A stretch of 64,000 nucleotides of DNA from Hedera helix (GCA_947179155.2 OX359281.1:42629467-42693466), one strand, 5' to 3'. Numbered from the stretch's first letter, positions 1 to 12,439 are shown. The notes: generated by a model not told the origin, from the letters alone. Made by a program: numbers and translations.

Positions 1-3000
1 ACATCTACTGTCTATAAATCTTGCCTAGTTCAAATCAACAACCTCACATTACCTGTTGACCTTATTTCTTTGGAGATGCATGAATTTGATGTGATTTTAG
101 GAATTGATTGGTTGACTACCCATCATGCTAAAATTGATTGTTTTCATAAGATTATTAGTTTTCATATTCCTAATCAACCTGTCATGCAAATTCAAGCAAC
201 TAAACCATTGAAATCTATAACTGTTATTTCTAGCCATAAAGCCATTCGTTTATTGAAAAACGGATGTCAAGCCTTTTTAGCTCATGTCACTGATTTGAAC
301 AAAAATACGTCAAACTTGAATGATATTCCCATTGTTAATGAGTTTCCTGACGTTTTTCCGGAGGAACTTCCTGGTTTACCCCCAAACCGCGAAATTGAAT
401 TTTGTATTGATCTTGAACCTGGTACCAAGCCCATTTCCAAAACTCCATACCGAATGGCTCCCATTGAACTTCAAGAGTTAAAAGTCCAACTACAGGAATT
501 GTTGGATACTGGTTTCATTCGTCCGAGTGCATCACCTTGGGGTGCTCCTGTTCTATTTGTGAAGAAGAAAGACGGGAGTATGAGATTGTGCATTGACTAC
601 CGAGAATTGAACCATGTCACCATCAAAAACAGGTATCCGTTACCTCGAATTGATGACATGTTTGATCAATTACAAGGTGCTCAACATTTATCAAAGATTG
701 ATCTCCGTTCTGGATATCATCAGTTAAAGGTTAAAGCTGAGGACATTCCAAAGACTGCTTTCAGAACTCGTTATGGGCATTATGAGTTTTTAGTCATGCC
801 TTTTGGACTAACCAATACTCCTGCAGCTTTCATGGACATGATGAACCGAATATTCAAGGAATATTTGGATCATTTTGTGGTTGTCTTTATTGATGACATC
901 CTCATATACTCCAAAAGTCGTGAGGATCATGAACAACACCTGAGATTGATACTCCAGAAGCTCCGTGAGAACAAATTATATGCCAAGTTGAAGAAATGTG
1001 AGTTCTGGCTTGAGGAGGTCACGTTTCTTGGGCATGTGATTTCTAGTCAAGGAATATCAGTCGATCCTGCGAAGATTGAAACGGTACTAAATTGGGAACA
1101 ACCCAAGACAGTAACCGAAGTCCGAAGTTTTCTGGGCCTAGCTGGTTATTATCGGAGATTCGTAGAAGGATTTTCTCGAATCGCCACTCCATTAACTCAG
1201 CTTACTCGGAAAAGCACAAAATTCATATGGAGCGAGCAATGCGAGAAAAGTTTTCAAGAGCTTAAGAGGAGACTTGTTTCAGCTCCTGTTCTGACCATTC
1301 CATCAGGATCGGGAGAATTTGTCATATACAGCGATGCTTCAGGCAAAGGTCTAGGCTGTGTCCTTATGCAACATGGAAAGGTTATAGCCTATGCCTCTCG
1401 ACAACTCAAAGATTATGAGAAAAATTACCCTACTCATGATCTAGAGTTGGCAGCAGTCGTTTTCGCGTTGAAGATCTGGAGACACTACTTGTACGGAGAG
1501 AAAGTGGATATCTATACGGATCATAAAAGTCTCAAGTATTTCTTCACCCAGAAGGAACTCAACATGCGACAACGACGTTGGCTTGAGCTGTTGAAGGATT
1601 ATGATCACACAATCCAGTATCACCCGGGAAAGGCGAACGTTGTAGCTGACGCTTTGAGCAGAAAATCTTATGCGAGTACAAGTGCACTGCTGACAACACA
1701 AAAGCGTATTTTGTACGACTTGCAAAAGATGGAGATGGAGCTAAAGACACCAGGGACCTACTCGAAGATTGCTCACGTGCGAGTAGAACCAGCTTTAATT
1801 GATAAAATTAAAGCTGCTCAAGCTACCGATCCGGAACTGATAAACATGATAAAGAAAGTACAAGAAGGTACCATTCCCGAAGCAAGAATCGACGAGAAAG
1901 GAATACTTCGAGTCAACTCTCGACTCTGTGTTCCTAACGATCCTGAATTAAAGCATAAAATCATGATGGAGGCACACAACACGCCATTTGCAATCCACCC
2001 TGGAGGTACCAAGATGTATCGAGATCTTCGACATACATTTTGGTGGAACAATATAAAAAGGGAGATTGCAGAGTTTATCTCAAGGTGCTTAACTTGTCAA
2101 CGTGTCAAGGCAGAGCATCAAGTACCTAAGGGTCCTTTACAACCACTTGAGGTTCCCGAATGGAAGTGGGAACACATCAATATGGATTTCGTGACGGGTC
2201 TTCCCAAAGTTTCTCAAGGCTTAGATGCAATTTGGGTCATCGTAGATAGATTGACCAAATCCGCTCATTTCTTGCCTATACGAGAAAACTTTTCACTTGA
2301 ACTTCTTGCCGGTATGTACATAAATGAGATCGTGAGATTGCATGGCATGCCAGTTTCCATAGTTTCTGATCGAGATCCTAGATTCACTTCACGCTTTTGG
2401 ATCAGTCTACAAAAAGCTATGGGCACTGAACTACGTTTTAGTTCTGCATACCATCCTCAAACGGACGGACAATCGGAAAGGACAATCCAGACCCTCGAAG
2501 ATCTTTTGAGACTTTGCGTACTAGATTTCAAAGGAAGTTGGGATAAGTACTTGCCATTGGTGGAATTTTCCTACAACAACAGTTACCAAGCAAGTATAGG
2601 TATGGCTCCATTCGAGGCTTTATATGGACGCAAATGTCGCTCTCCAGTATGTTGGAATGAGGTAGGAGAAGCAAAACTGTTGGGACCCGAGTTGGTACGC
2701 TTGACGACCGAAAAGATCCAAATGATCCGACAACGAATACAGACAGCACAAGAACGACAAAAGAGTTATGCCGATCTTCATCGGAAAGATGAGAGATTCA
2801 ACGTCGGAGATCATGTATTCTTACGTGTTTCTCCATGGAAAGGGGTTACGAGATTCGGAAAGAGAGGAAAGCTCAACCCTCGATTTATTGGCCCATTTGA
2901 AATCCTCGATCGAGTAGGATCCGTAGCCTACAGACTAGCCCTACCACCAAGTATGTCTCGCATCCATAACGTTTTTCACATATCTATGTTACGTAAATAT

Positions 3001-3273
3001 GTGAAGGACCCAAACCACGTCATTGAGTTAGAACCAGACGTTATAGCAGAAGATTTAACGTATGAGGAGGTACCTGTTAAGATCCTAGATAAGAAGGAGC
3101 AGATCTTACGCTCAAAGGTTATACCTCAAGTTAAGGTTTTATGGAGGAACCAAGATATTGAGGAAATGACCTGGGAGCTAGAATCTGAGATGAAGTCTAG
3201 GTATCCATACCTCTTCGAAATGCCAGGTACGTCAATTTCGGGGACGAAATTTCATAAGGAGGGGAGGTTGTAA
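1..3273 (+). CDS. Ty3/gypsy retrotransposon polyprotein, 3' part (protease end, RT, RNase H, integrase)
   Basis: The frame is open from base 1, so the polyprotein starts left of the window; the first internal ATG is at 70. In order it shows the end of the aspartic protease (DVILGIDWL), reverse transcriptase with the FIDDILIYS active-site block near residue 275, RNase H (YSDASGKGLG, later TDHKSLKYF), an integrase HHCC zinc region ending CLTCQRVK, and a DD35E core (MDFVTGLP, SDRDPRFTS, YHPQTDGQSERT). The C-terminal tail resembles the chromodomain-like end of plant chromoviruses (Tekay/Del type). No stop or frameshift interrupts it, so the copy is young or was recently active. The stop codon TAA overlaps the start of the 3' LTR. 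The Ty3/gypsy call is secure; the clade is inferred from the tail and the long LTR. Confidence 0.93.
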   Translation, partial: TSTVYKSCLVQINNLTLPVDLISLEMHEFDVILGIDWLTTHHAKIDCFHKIISFHIPNQPVMQIQATKPLKSITVISSHKAIRLLKNGCQAFLAHVTDLNKNTSNLNDIPIVNEFPDVFPEELPGLPPNREIEFCIDLEPGTKPISKTPYRMAPIELQELKVQLQELLDTGFIRPSASPWGAPVLFVKKKDGSMRLCIDYRELNHVTIKNRYPLPRIDDMFDQLQGAQHLSKIDLRSGYHQLKVKAEDIPKTAFRTRYGHYEFLVMPFGLTNTPAAFMDMMNRIFKEYLDHFVVVFIDDILIYSKSREDHEQHLRLILQKLRENKLYAKLKKCEFWLEEVTFLGHVISSQGISVDPAKIETVLNWEQPKTVTEVRSFLGLAGYYRRFVEGFSRIATPLTQLTRKSTKFIWSEQCEKSFQELKRRLVSAPVLTIPSGSGEFVIYSDASGKGLGCVLMQHGKVIAYASRQLKDYEKNYPTHDLELAAVVFALKIWRHYLYGEKVDIYTDHKSLKYFFTQKELNMRQRRWLELLKDYDHTIQYHPGKANVVADALSRKSYASTSALLTTQKRILYDLQKMEMELKTPGTYSKIAHVRVEPALIDKIKAAQATDPELINMIKKVQEGTIPEARIDEKGILRVNSRLCVPNDPELKHKIMMEAHNTPFAIHPGGTKMYRDLRHTFWWNNIKREIAEFISRCLTCQRVKAEHQVPKGPLQPLEVPEWKWEHINMDFVTGLPKVSQGLDAIWVIVDRLTKSAHFLPIRENFSLELLAGMYINEIVRLHGMPVSIVSDRDPRFTSRFWISLQKAMGTELRFSSAYHPQTDGQSERTIQTLEDLLRLCVLDFKGSWDKYLPLVEFSYNNSYQASIGMAPFEALYGRKCRSPVCWNEVGEAKLLGPELVRLTTEKIQMIRQRIQTAQERQKSYADLHRKDERFNVGDHVFLRVSPWKGVTRFGKRGKLNPRFIGPFEILDRVGSVAYRLALPPSMSRIHNVFHISMLRKYVKDPNHVIELEPDVIAEDLTYEEVPVKILDKKEQILRSKVIPQVKVLWRNQDIEEMTWELESEMKSRYPYLFEMPGTSISGTKFHKEGRL
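3256..3268 (+). other. Polypurine tract of the Ty3/gypsy element
   Basis: A purine-rich run lies immediately before the TG that opens the 3' LTR. This is the expected priming site for plus-strand DNA synthesis. It overlaps the last codons of the polyprotein. Confidence 0.75.
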
Positions 3274-3649
3274 GACCCCGAATTTATGAAATACAAAATT
3301 TAATTTTTCTTCATATATATTTTTCCTGAAACAGTAAATGGTTAAATTGACAAAATTGAAAGTTAAGGATGTTATGTGCAAATTTTATTTTGTCGGGGAA
3401 TATTCGTTTGGTCGGGGAATATTCGTGCCGTACGACGGCGCCGAAATAACAAATTATTTGTGGACCCCACAACGGAATAATTGTCGGATATAGAAAACGA
3501 CAGAAGTAACCTTTTTAAATAAAAATAGTCAACGGTGTTAACTGTTAAAATACCGGTGATAAAAGAATAGTAGCATACGGTAATTTATGGTATTTTCTGT
3601 AGCACACGGTACTCTACAGTAGCACACGGTATTGCACAGTGTCTCATAT

Positions 3650-3890
3650 TATTGGTCTGATAATTGACACCGTAATTGTTACGCATCATTTCATCAATAA
3701 TTGTCACTGCATAATATTTTATATTATCAATTCAATTATTGTTGCTACACAGTATTTTGCATTATTGATTTAATAATTGTCATTACACTGTATTTCATAT
3801 CATCGAGTCAATAATTGTTGGTGCACTGTAGTTTAAAATTATTGAATCTAATAATTGTCACAGTAGCAAATACACTATAATTTATATTAT
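3650..3890 (+). repeat. Degenerate tandem repeats in the LTR (AATAATTGT / CACTGTA units)
   Basis: Units of roughly 60-70 bases recur, each with an ATAATTGT core followed by a CACTGTA or CACAGTA-like segment. They are diverged and lie in the presumed U3 part of the LTR, upstream of the TATA box. Confidence 0.5.
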
Positions 3891-4017
3891 TAAATTAATA
3901 AAAATATGTAACGTGTTTCTTACATTATTGTGGTAACATTATTTTATATGTTGGACTCACAGGAAGAATAAATAAATAAATAAAAAATAAAATAATTAAT
4001 TTTACTATTTGAAATAG

Positions 4018-4062
4018 TAACGTGAATAGTGACGTGAATAGTGACGTGAATAGTACGTGAAT
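4018..4062 (+). repeat. Short tandem repeat GTGAATAGTGAC in LTR U3
   Basis: The unit GTGAATAGTGAC is repeated about four times with small losses, some 150 bases upstream of the LTR TATA box. It may act as an enhancer-like repeat, as found in other plant LTRs; the role is inference. Confidence 0.6.
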
Positions 4063-4207
4063 AGTAAGAAACATGTGGGACCCATTGTGGGGCCCACATG
4101 AAATGTGAGAAATGTGAGAATTTGCTGAAGAGTTGGTGGAGGCTGCGCAGCAGCCTCTGCTGAATTTTTTTCTGTTCACCTACCACGCATAGTAACTTAT
4201 TTTCTCC

Positions 4208-4216
4208 TATAAATAG
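4208..4216 (+). promoter_or_regulatory. TATA box of the LTR promoter
   Basis: TATAAATAG stands alone in the U3-like part of the LTR. Transcription would start about 30 bases downstream, near 4240, which would mark the U3/R boundary. Position and motif fit; there is no transcript evidence. Confidence 0.6.
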
Positions 4217-4801
4217 ATTGTTCAGCTGAATAGAAAAATCACACCTAAAACATAAAATTTTTCTATAAGAATTTTATGAGTTTTCTCTGAGAATAGTAAG
4301 GTTATTTCGAGAGTTTGAAAGCCAAAAGGAGTGCAGGAATTTTTCAAGTAAGTGTTTTATTAAAGAGTAGTAATTTCATAAATTCCTATTTTTCACGGTA
4401 TTCACAAATCTTCCTTTAGAAGACTCTTCTTTGAGAAGATTCATTTTTAAAAGCTTTCTTTGGAAGATTTATTTTGGAATATTATTTTAAAAACTATTTT
4501 AAAGTTGTTATATTATACTACAAAAATTATGTTAAATATATATAATTTTGATAGTTCATAATATACGAGTTATCATATACTTTGAAATTTATATGTGGTA
4601 ATTACTAATTATATTAAAAATATATAGGTTGATCAATCTCATTTAAATCAATATCCAGTCACGTGTTAAGGTAAGGGGTATCACTCTTTTCATCATCATA
4701 AATGGATATTATTTTCTTTCTTACTTGAAGGGATTATCATTCTTTGATTCTCGAAAATAATATCGTTTCTTTCTTGTGCCATTTATTTCCATGTATTAAA
4801 T

Positions 4802-4995
4802 TGTGGGAATAACCTTACGGCGCGGTTTACCGCCTGTTGGTGAATAACCTTTTGTATTCATTCCTTATTAATCTTTGAGAATAACCTTACGGTGCGGATT
4901 ATCGCCTGTTTGGTGAATAACTCTTCGTGTTCAAATTCTATTAAATTGTGGGAATAACCTTACGGTGCGGATTATCGCCTGTTGGTGAATAACCC
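4802..4995 (+). repeat. Three tandem copies of a ~70-base unit in the LTR
   Basis: The block GGAATAACCTTACGGYGCGG, followed by a CGCCTGTTGGTGAATAAC segment, occurs three times (starting near 4807, 4877 and 4948). A second repeated block, TTGGCCCGTAGTGCAAAGA, occurs near 5653 and 5751. Both lie downstream of the TATA box and account for part of the unusual LTR length. Confidence 0.75.
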
Positions 4996-6608
4996 TTTTT
5001 ATTTGTCTCGTGTGGAAATAATTTGTCTACACGAATTATCACATGACACTTTTATTCCATATTCGTAAGTGATATCATTTTCCTTTATACTCATAAGGGA
5101 TACCATCTTTTTCATCTTCCATTATTCAAACTTACTATGGTAAGGGATATTAATTCCCTTCACCTTTTGTTAATCAAACCTGCTACGGTAAGGGATATTA
5201 TTTTCTTCCATACACCTAAATCGAAACTTATTATGGAACTATTGCTTCTATAATTCCTGAAAATATTATATGTTCCATAATAGTTGAATTTCATTAGTTC
5301 AACTGAACCTTCCTATTTTCTGAACATTTCTATTGAACTGTAATCGTTATTCTGAACTGTGGATCTTGAATATCATTTTTAAATTTCACTCCACATCATG
5401 TTGGCAATTTGGACATTATTTGAATCTGCACAAAGTAAACTTCCGATACTTATTGTTTATCCTGTTCTTCTGTTCATCATTTGTATCACTGTTATTTGTA
5501 TTAATCATCAAGAATCAAGCTGTTGTGAATATCTGTGGCCGGGGGCACAGATGTGATATAATTGTTGAACAGATGATAGGTTAAAGGCGATATACTAGGT
5601 TAAAGGCGATACATCTGTTCGGTGTCTTTTATGACACGTGGTGAATGTTCTCTTTGGCCCGTAGTGCAAAGATGAACTGTTGGTTGGTATGATTATGACC
5701 AAAGGCTGAATCTGGTATAATCATGACCGTTGGTGTTATATTGAATGTCTTTGGCCCGTAGTGCAAAGACGAACTGTTGATCTGCATGATTATGACCAGG
5801 AACTGTGAAGTTGTATTATCTTGACTAATGGTATTTCAGATGATAAAAGTTGATGATATTTTTACTAAAAAGAGAAGCGAGTGGACATTATAGTCTGCAT
5901 TATTCTTCTAATAGATTGCTCATTCCGCTGCTATTATTGATCTAAACGTTGTTTAAGAATTTAATTGCAGTTTTTGATATAAACCTTGTAGTCTATTGTA
6001 TTCTATCAAGAACTCAACTGTTGAAGGCTAATGATAAATTATTCGTCATTATCTTAGTCATGATATTTCTTACTGGGCTATTTGAGCTCACCCTTTCTTT
6101 TCGTTCCATTGTTTTTCAACAGGAGATGAGAACGTAACGGGGTCTAGCCGGGGAATAGAGTGAGAGTGCGGGGATAGCTATCATAGTCTTCACGTGTTAT
6201 AAAATAGTGTGACAATAATAATGAAGACTTAGTTGTGTTGTATTATCCACTGTATTGTTGTACGTTGTATTTCATTGTAATAATTTTGTTGTAGTCTTTT
6301 GACGACTCAAGTTTGGGCTGTGTGGGCCTAGATTTGGGGGCGTCACATTGCGGCTCCTTCGAAGCTTGCCGCAACTCGCAAGTACCTCGCTGATTGACAT
6401 TTTGGTACCTATTAATTTAACAATTTATAGTTAAAATATTGTAAAATTTTGAGTGTCTATAATACCAAATTAGTATTGGTTAAAATGATTTTATGATTGT
6501 TTTATTTTAGAAGTATATTATTACTATTATTTTTAACTCGATTTCATTGAACGAACTAAATTATATTTTTAATTATAAGTAGATGTAGAGGATTATTGAT
6601 AAACTATA

Positions 6609-7060
6609 TGATAGTAAAGTTTCATATCAAAATATAAAAATAAAAAAATAAATAACATATATATTTTAATGGACTATAGATCTAATAAGTTAATTTTTTT
6701 GGTCTAGATGTGATTTTAAATAAGTATATATGAGTCAGATATTTTCAACAACTGGTATCAAAGTCATAACTATGAGTTTGAGTCATGAATATGGTATAAA
6801 CTGCACATGATGAATGAAAATAATTCATTGAACAAATAGTGGTGGACTCTTCTCTTAGTTTGATAGATCAAACAAGAGAGATAAAAGAAAGTGACTCGTC
6901 AACTAGAAAAAGTGATGGGTTAATGCTCAAAAAAGTATGATGTCCAACACCGAAACATAAGGAAAAAATTAAATAACATATATACTCTAATAGACTACAG
7001 ACCTAATAGATTAATTTCTTAGATCAAGATACAATATATATGATTTGGATATATTTAACA
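6609..7060 (+). mobile_element. Candidate TRIM (terminal-repeat retrotransposon in miniature)
   Basis: Two direct repeats, about 6609-6750 and 6938-7060, share long matching blocks such as AAATAACATATATA and a CTAATAGRTTAATTT-like core. The first ends CAACA and is followed two bases later by TGGTATCAAAG, one mismatch from the primer-binding site complementary to initiator tRNA-Met. The 187-base interior has no coding frame. This layout (short LTR, primer site, tiny interior, short LTR) is that of a TRIM. The LTRs have diverged and I see no clear target duplication, so it is old. Confidence 0.5.
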
Positions 7061-7616
7061 AGAGGTATAGATGTATCGATGTAAAAATAGATAGATAGAT
7101 AAATTAAATAAATACATATTAATTTTAAATAAATTTTAAGAAATCAAAGTTTTGTATCATATTTTGAAAAAAGAGAGAATTATACCACAATTTAACTTTA
7201 AATGATTTGGCATTATTAAAAAATCGTGGACGAATAAATAAACAAATAATGTTCACTTAGTCAACTTTCTTAGATCCTTATTTTAGGTACAAATAAACAT
7301 TAACATAAACTGATTTGGATAAAACCCCGAATTTGGAATTATTTATTGTAAATTAAAGTAATCATTTGTATTCATGCAATAATTATTATAATATCCACGC
7401 TTTATCTTGTCATATAATTGCGACAAACCAACTTTGTCAGGACAAATACATGTGCCGAAGGTATTGGTACAAACAACGAGTGGTGCCATGTAGCTTAGTC
7501 CATTAAAACTTTTATCTTTTATATAATTATGGTTAGTAGTCGGCAGAAAGAAAAATTAACACTTATTTTTGGAATTTTATTGGCGTCTCATTTAATAATT
7601 TATGTCACATTATATA

Positions 7617-7976
7617 CACTAGAATTATATTTATTTATAAAAATTATACTTAAAATTAAATTATTTATATTAATTTAATATTATTTTAAATTATTTTATC
7701 TCATGATAGGGGATTAATAGTAATTTAAATAGTCATATGAACTATTTTTTTTTTATCATTCTTAAAGCTATTTATGAGAGATTATATAATCCTATAATTA
7801 ATTTAAGATTAATAGTCTCACTCATTTTAATATATTAATTGATTTTATATGATTAATAGTTCAACATTAAATGACTAATAATCTGTTATTATGGGATAAA
7901 ATAGTCCGAAATAGTGTTAAATTAATATAAATAATTTAATCTCAAATATATTTTTTGAAAACAAACATATCCTAAG
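7617..7976 (+). mobile_element. MITE, family 'A' copy 1, with ~55-base terminal inverted repeats
   Basis: The left end (after CACTAGAATTATATTTATTT) and the reverse complement of the right end align over about 55 bases, both containing AAATTATTTATATTAATTTAA. The interior, including CATGATAGGGGATTAATAG, matches a second copy at 61986-62327 in the same orientation. No coding capacity. The superfamily is uncertain because I cannot see a clear target duplication. Confidence 0.65.
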
Positions 7977-10724
7977 AGTTTGAGCACACTTGTGTATAAT
8001 TTATATTATATTGTTAAATTTAAAAATAAAATTTTAATAATAAAATATAATAAAAAGATTATTAAAATTACCGGAAGAAATTTAAGCCTAAGCCATATAA
8101 TTGCGACAAACCAATTAGCAAGGACCGAAGGTATTTTAAATGCAAACAATGATTGGTGCTCATATATTTTAGTCCACTAAAACATTTTTATCTTTATTTT
8201 ATATAATTATTGTTAGTAGCCTATAGAAAGAAAAATTGAAAATTATTCTTGAGATTCTATGGGTGTTTTATGTAAGGATAAATTTTATAAGTACTTGGGT
8301 AAATTAGTGATTTTGAACCCTTTAATTAGAAGCCATCAAGTTTGCATTTCAAAATAAAATTAAAGACTTTTGATTATGTTAACAATAATTTAATCGATTT
8401 TACAATGATAAATAATATATATAGATAATATTACACAATCTATTAACACAATCAAAATTACTTGATTTTTTCTTAAATATAGAATTGTTAGAATCTTATT
8501 GAATAATATAAAAATACTAATTTGCACAATAAACATATAAAATTAATTTAATAATATGTGTGTCAATATTTTGCAAGATTTTTGAGCTTTGACAAATCAT
8601 AAATGAAAAGGTGTAAATGACATTTAACAATGGATTAAATAAATATTAGAGTATTATATCGAAGGAGATGTTATTCAGTAGTCTTGAAATACCGTCATAT
8701 GGTACTTCATGCCATTAACATGATGATATTTTAGTATATACAATAATTTTTTTTACTATATATATTAAAATAATAATATATAAATAACTTTGAAGCATCA
8801 CGTAATCATCACCCAAAATCGCAGAATAGTTTTTCTATACCAAAGATACAAGGAATCTTCAATTCTAAATCCAATTTATTTGCGCCCTACAATGGGAACA
8901 AAAGGCGCCTAAAAGGTCTCTGGGTCCCATGCACGCTTATGTAGAGGCCCTTTTTTGTTATTTTCCAACTGAAACCTTTGCCTTTTGGAGTTTTTTATTT
9001 TCTCTTTTGTAGTTATGAATTATTATTTCATACAAATTTAAAAAGTAAAATTGAAATTAATGGGTGAAAGTGAAAAATATTTAGAGTATATTATTCAACC
9101 GAATTCGAACCGAACAGAACGTAAATAATTCGATTCATTTGTAAACGCTTTAAATGCTGATAATCTTTTGTCTATTCTTTTGTTGAATACGCTGACCGAT
9201 TTAAATTTTGAGTGTGATTTGATCATTACCATTAAACTCGATAATTGGAAGAACCAGATCTATCTATCACCTTCTCCCCACAACCGTCCTGCTACTCGGT
9301 CCATTGACAGTGCCGAGAACATATACTGTTAGCCCATCCTGTAAAGCATATGTCCCATTATTATTATTACATGATTAAAAATATAAATGATATTTATATT
9401 CACGTGAGTGAAATATTATAAAAGTATTAATTTTTTTAATAAAAATAACAACTATATATCACTTAAGTAATTTAAGAAAATGTCAATGATTTTAAAATTC
9501 AATATGATTAATTAAATAATTTTACCATAATAAATAATAATTTTACATTCTGTTAATTTTCTACAAAATTAATCTATATAATGTTTTGCTATTGAACCAC
9601 TAGTTTATAGGCTATCCTATAGTATAATTTTTCTTTTATGACATGTAATTTGTATCGGTCTAATAAATAATTTATTTTTACTATTTTTCTAGAGTTTGCC
9701 AAACGAAAATATAAAGAATATAGCGTACGAATGTAGTAAAACTCGCAAACAAAAAACATTTGTTTCTTCCCCCAAATTTATTCTCATCCGATCCTTTTTC
9801 AAGTTTCCCTATACCCTTTTGATTGAAATATAATATTATTTAGTCTCATTATTTTTCTTCAAAAGTAAATAATAATATTTTTATTCCAAAATATAAGATA
9901 TACATTGACATTTTTAAAAAGTCTTTGAGATATTTTTAAATTTAAAATTAGTGTGCTTCATTTAATTCTTGAAAATAATAAATCTCGTTATTACTTTTTT
10001 ACACAATTTACTATTTTCATAACGAGTTCATATTGATTTTGAATTTTAAAACATACTAAATTAATAAAAAAAAGTCAAATTTAATATTGAAATGGAGGGT
10101 AATTCTTTTTTATCCAAATATAAAAATTCTCTCACTATTATTTGAAATACTCTTAAACATAATTTTTGAAGCTAAAATTGCCTTTATACTACGACATGTA
10201 TTTGTAATATTATTATTCTTTATAATCACTAATACTCGCCTTACATTGCCATGATAAGATAATTGAATTGCTATTTTTATAAAATAAATTTGATATTTTT
10301 ATAATATTTTATTTATATAAATATTTAAATTTTATTTATTATTTATTTGAGAGAAGCCGTGTGTAAGTTGTAACTATCATTTTTTTTAGAAATATCAATT
10401 CTCTAAGATAGGATGGAAGGGTCAAACTATATAGGAACAATTTAAGAATTTTAGGGTCGAATTATATGAGTATAATTTAAGAATTTCAGTAAATATAGAG
10501 GCAAAATAAAAAAATCTCATAGAAAACCAATCAAAATATCCCCCATTAATTACATCTACACTTATATATGTATGTAATAAAATATGACGCGTATCCGGAC
10601 ATTTACCAGCGTAAAATGTGGGAAATCTCTTTACTTTTCATTGAAGATACAGATATGAAGTTTCTCAAAAAAAAAAAAGATACAGATATGAAGGTTCATA
10701 CTGAATTTCTGTTTTATACGTATG

Positions 10725-10728
<4 letters not shown>
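7977..10728. other. Intergenic, AT-rich, no gene recognised
   Basis: The sequence is AT-rich with no coding frame longer than about 70 residues. A short duplicate of text flanking MITE copy 1 (TTAGTCCAYTAAAAC.. then TTTATATAATTATKGTTAGTAG) recurs near 7495-7560 and 8165-8230. This suggests a local duplication around the element. Nothing else could be supported. Confidence 0.5.

Positions 10729-10756
<28 letters not shown>
10729..10756. repeat. (TA)n microsatellite
   Basis: An uninterrupted TA dinucleotide tract of about 14 units lies roughly 100 bases before the CT-rich leader of the FAB1-like gene. Confidence 0.9.
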
Positions 10757-10799
10757 ATGTCGCTACTGTATCAGCCGTAACAATATAGTGGGACCACCC

Positions 10800-11003
10800 T
10801 CAAGAATTGTTTTCTTCTATCTTTTCGCTTCTCATATGCTTTCATTCTTTCTTTTATTCCTTTTCTCTCTCTTGCTGACTACTCCTCCCTCTTCCTCAGT
10901 TACTTGAATTGGCAAGTTCTTCCACATTCTTTTCTTATAAAGAGAAAAACATAGGATTTTAGTTATGGATTGCTGAGATTTTGAAGATTACCATGCTGTA
11001 ATC
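10800..11003 (+). promoter_or_regulatory. Probable core promoter and first non-coding exon of the FAB1-like gene
   Basis: A long CT-rich stretch (10805-10890, a plant Y-patch-like region) is followed by leader-like sequence. At 11004 there is an excellent donor (ATC|GTAAGT). The only ATG just before it is followed at once by a stop (ATG CTG TAA), so this exon is non-coding. A leader intron would then run to an acceptor before the ATG at 12440; CACAG at about 12411 is the best candidate. Transcription start and acceptor choice are inference. Confidence 0.45.
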
Positions 11004-12439
11004 GTAAGTTTTGCAAATCTGTTCCATTCCCATTTGGGTTTTGTTTTGCATGATTTGTAATAAGCCCAATTTGCTAACTGATTGTGAGGTAATGTTCATA
11101 TAATACTTTTATTTGTTTATCTATAATGGTGGGTTTATAATGATTTTTAATTTAATCCCCCAAAAAAAGTGAAGCAGATCAGTTGCCTATGAATTTGTTT
11201 GGAACTTTTGGGTGTTTTTGTTTGTGGATTCTTTTGATTTTGCAGTTCGAACTTGTGATATGGTGATTGGTTGATTTCTTGTTTTTGATTTGTGTAGGTG
11301 TTGGGAGTTGGCGATTCTTGAGATTAGCAAATAGTTTGGCTGAATTTTTCTTCTTTTTCTACCTGATTGGTGATTCTTCAGATTAGCAAATAGTTTTGGC
11401 TTTTCCCCCCCCTTTTTCTTTATGATTGGTGGTTTTTTTTCTTGTTCGTTAGTGTACTTTTTAGGAATAATTGATAGACTTTAAATTTCTGTTAATTCTT
11501 CTTTGTTCACATCTATACATGTAAATTTTTAAATTTCTTTTGATAAACTCTTAAGGGTTTAAGGTTGCCATTGTAGTTCTAAAATAGGATTACACCATTT
11601 TCTGATCTTGGTTTTAAGGAGTGGTTGATTATTTGGTTCAGAACTAGAGTTGGTGATTTTGTTTTGCTTTATGTGTAATTTACTGTTCAGATTTGAAATA
11701 TGTGAATTTATAAACCTGGGCGTTTAAATTTTGTTTTTGAATTTTTAGTCGCTCAATTTCCAAGGTAGTCACTGTGGCTCTAAATCTGCTCAGTTTGGTA
11801 ATATTGTTTTTTCAGTCCTCCATTTTCTATTTTAATAAATGTATGTTTCTTTCAATTCAATGATTAGAAATTTGGATTTCTTGAGTTAGCACAATTTTCC
11901 TAAATTTATTTTTATACATGCAGTCTTTCGTCTTTATGGGTTTTAGATATTCTACATGGCAGGCCACTATTCAATCTGTTTTGTAAATATCCACTTATTT
12001 TTTTATAGTAAAATTGGTCTATTCTATTTAGCTATAGGCTGTCGATTAATCTAATTAATTTTTGATTCCTAATAGATATTTCATACAGAGAAAGTGAATG
12101 ATTAGTTTTTTTTTTTGTTGGAATGATAAATGTTTCCCCCCCCCTCTTTCAGGCTCATAGCCTGTCAATGTTCTAACATTCTTTCATTTTCTCAAAAATC
12201 AAACAAGTATCATTTATGTTATTCCTAATAATTATTTGGTGTTCGATAAAGCAAACGAGTGTAGGGGCCTCAAAAAGCCTTAATAATAAGGAGGGGCTTC
12301 CATCTTTCATGGTGGTGTTTTCTTTTTTGGTTCCTTCTAGTTTTATTGAAAGAAGTAGCTTACCTTTTCTTCTAGAGCAAATTGCTGATTGGGTTTAGCT
12401 TGACTACACAGGTTACAAATGTTTAGTGAATGGTCATAA

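Larger units (their letters stand above)
3269..6347 (+). mobile_element. 3' long terminal repeat of the Ty3/gypsy element (about 3.08 kb)
   Basis: The LTR begins TGTAAGACCCCG directly after the polypurine tract and ends GGGGGCGTCACA. These ends are imperfect inverted repeats of each other (TG...CA), as expected for a plant chromovirus LTR. It holds a TATA box near 4208, several internal tandem repeats and no long coding frame. If intact, the target duplication should be the five bases after 6347 (TTGCG), but the other copy lies outside the window. The 3' border is chosen by the inverted-repeat match and could be off by a few bases. Confidence 0.8.

Noticed and set aside
282..2814. Minus-strand frames inside the retrotransposon pol gene
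   Set aside because: They lie opposite a strongly conserved reverse transcriptase/integrase frame and have no family resemblance.
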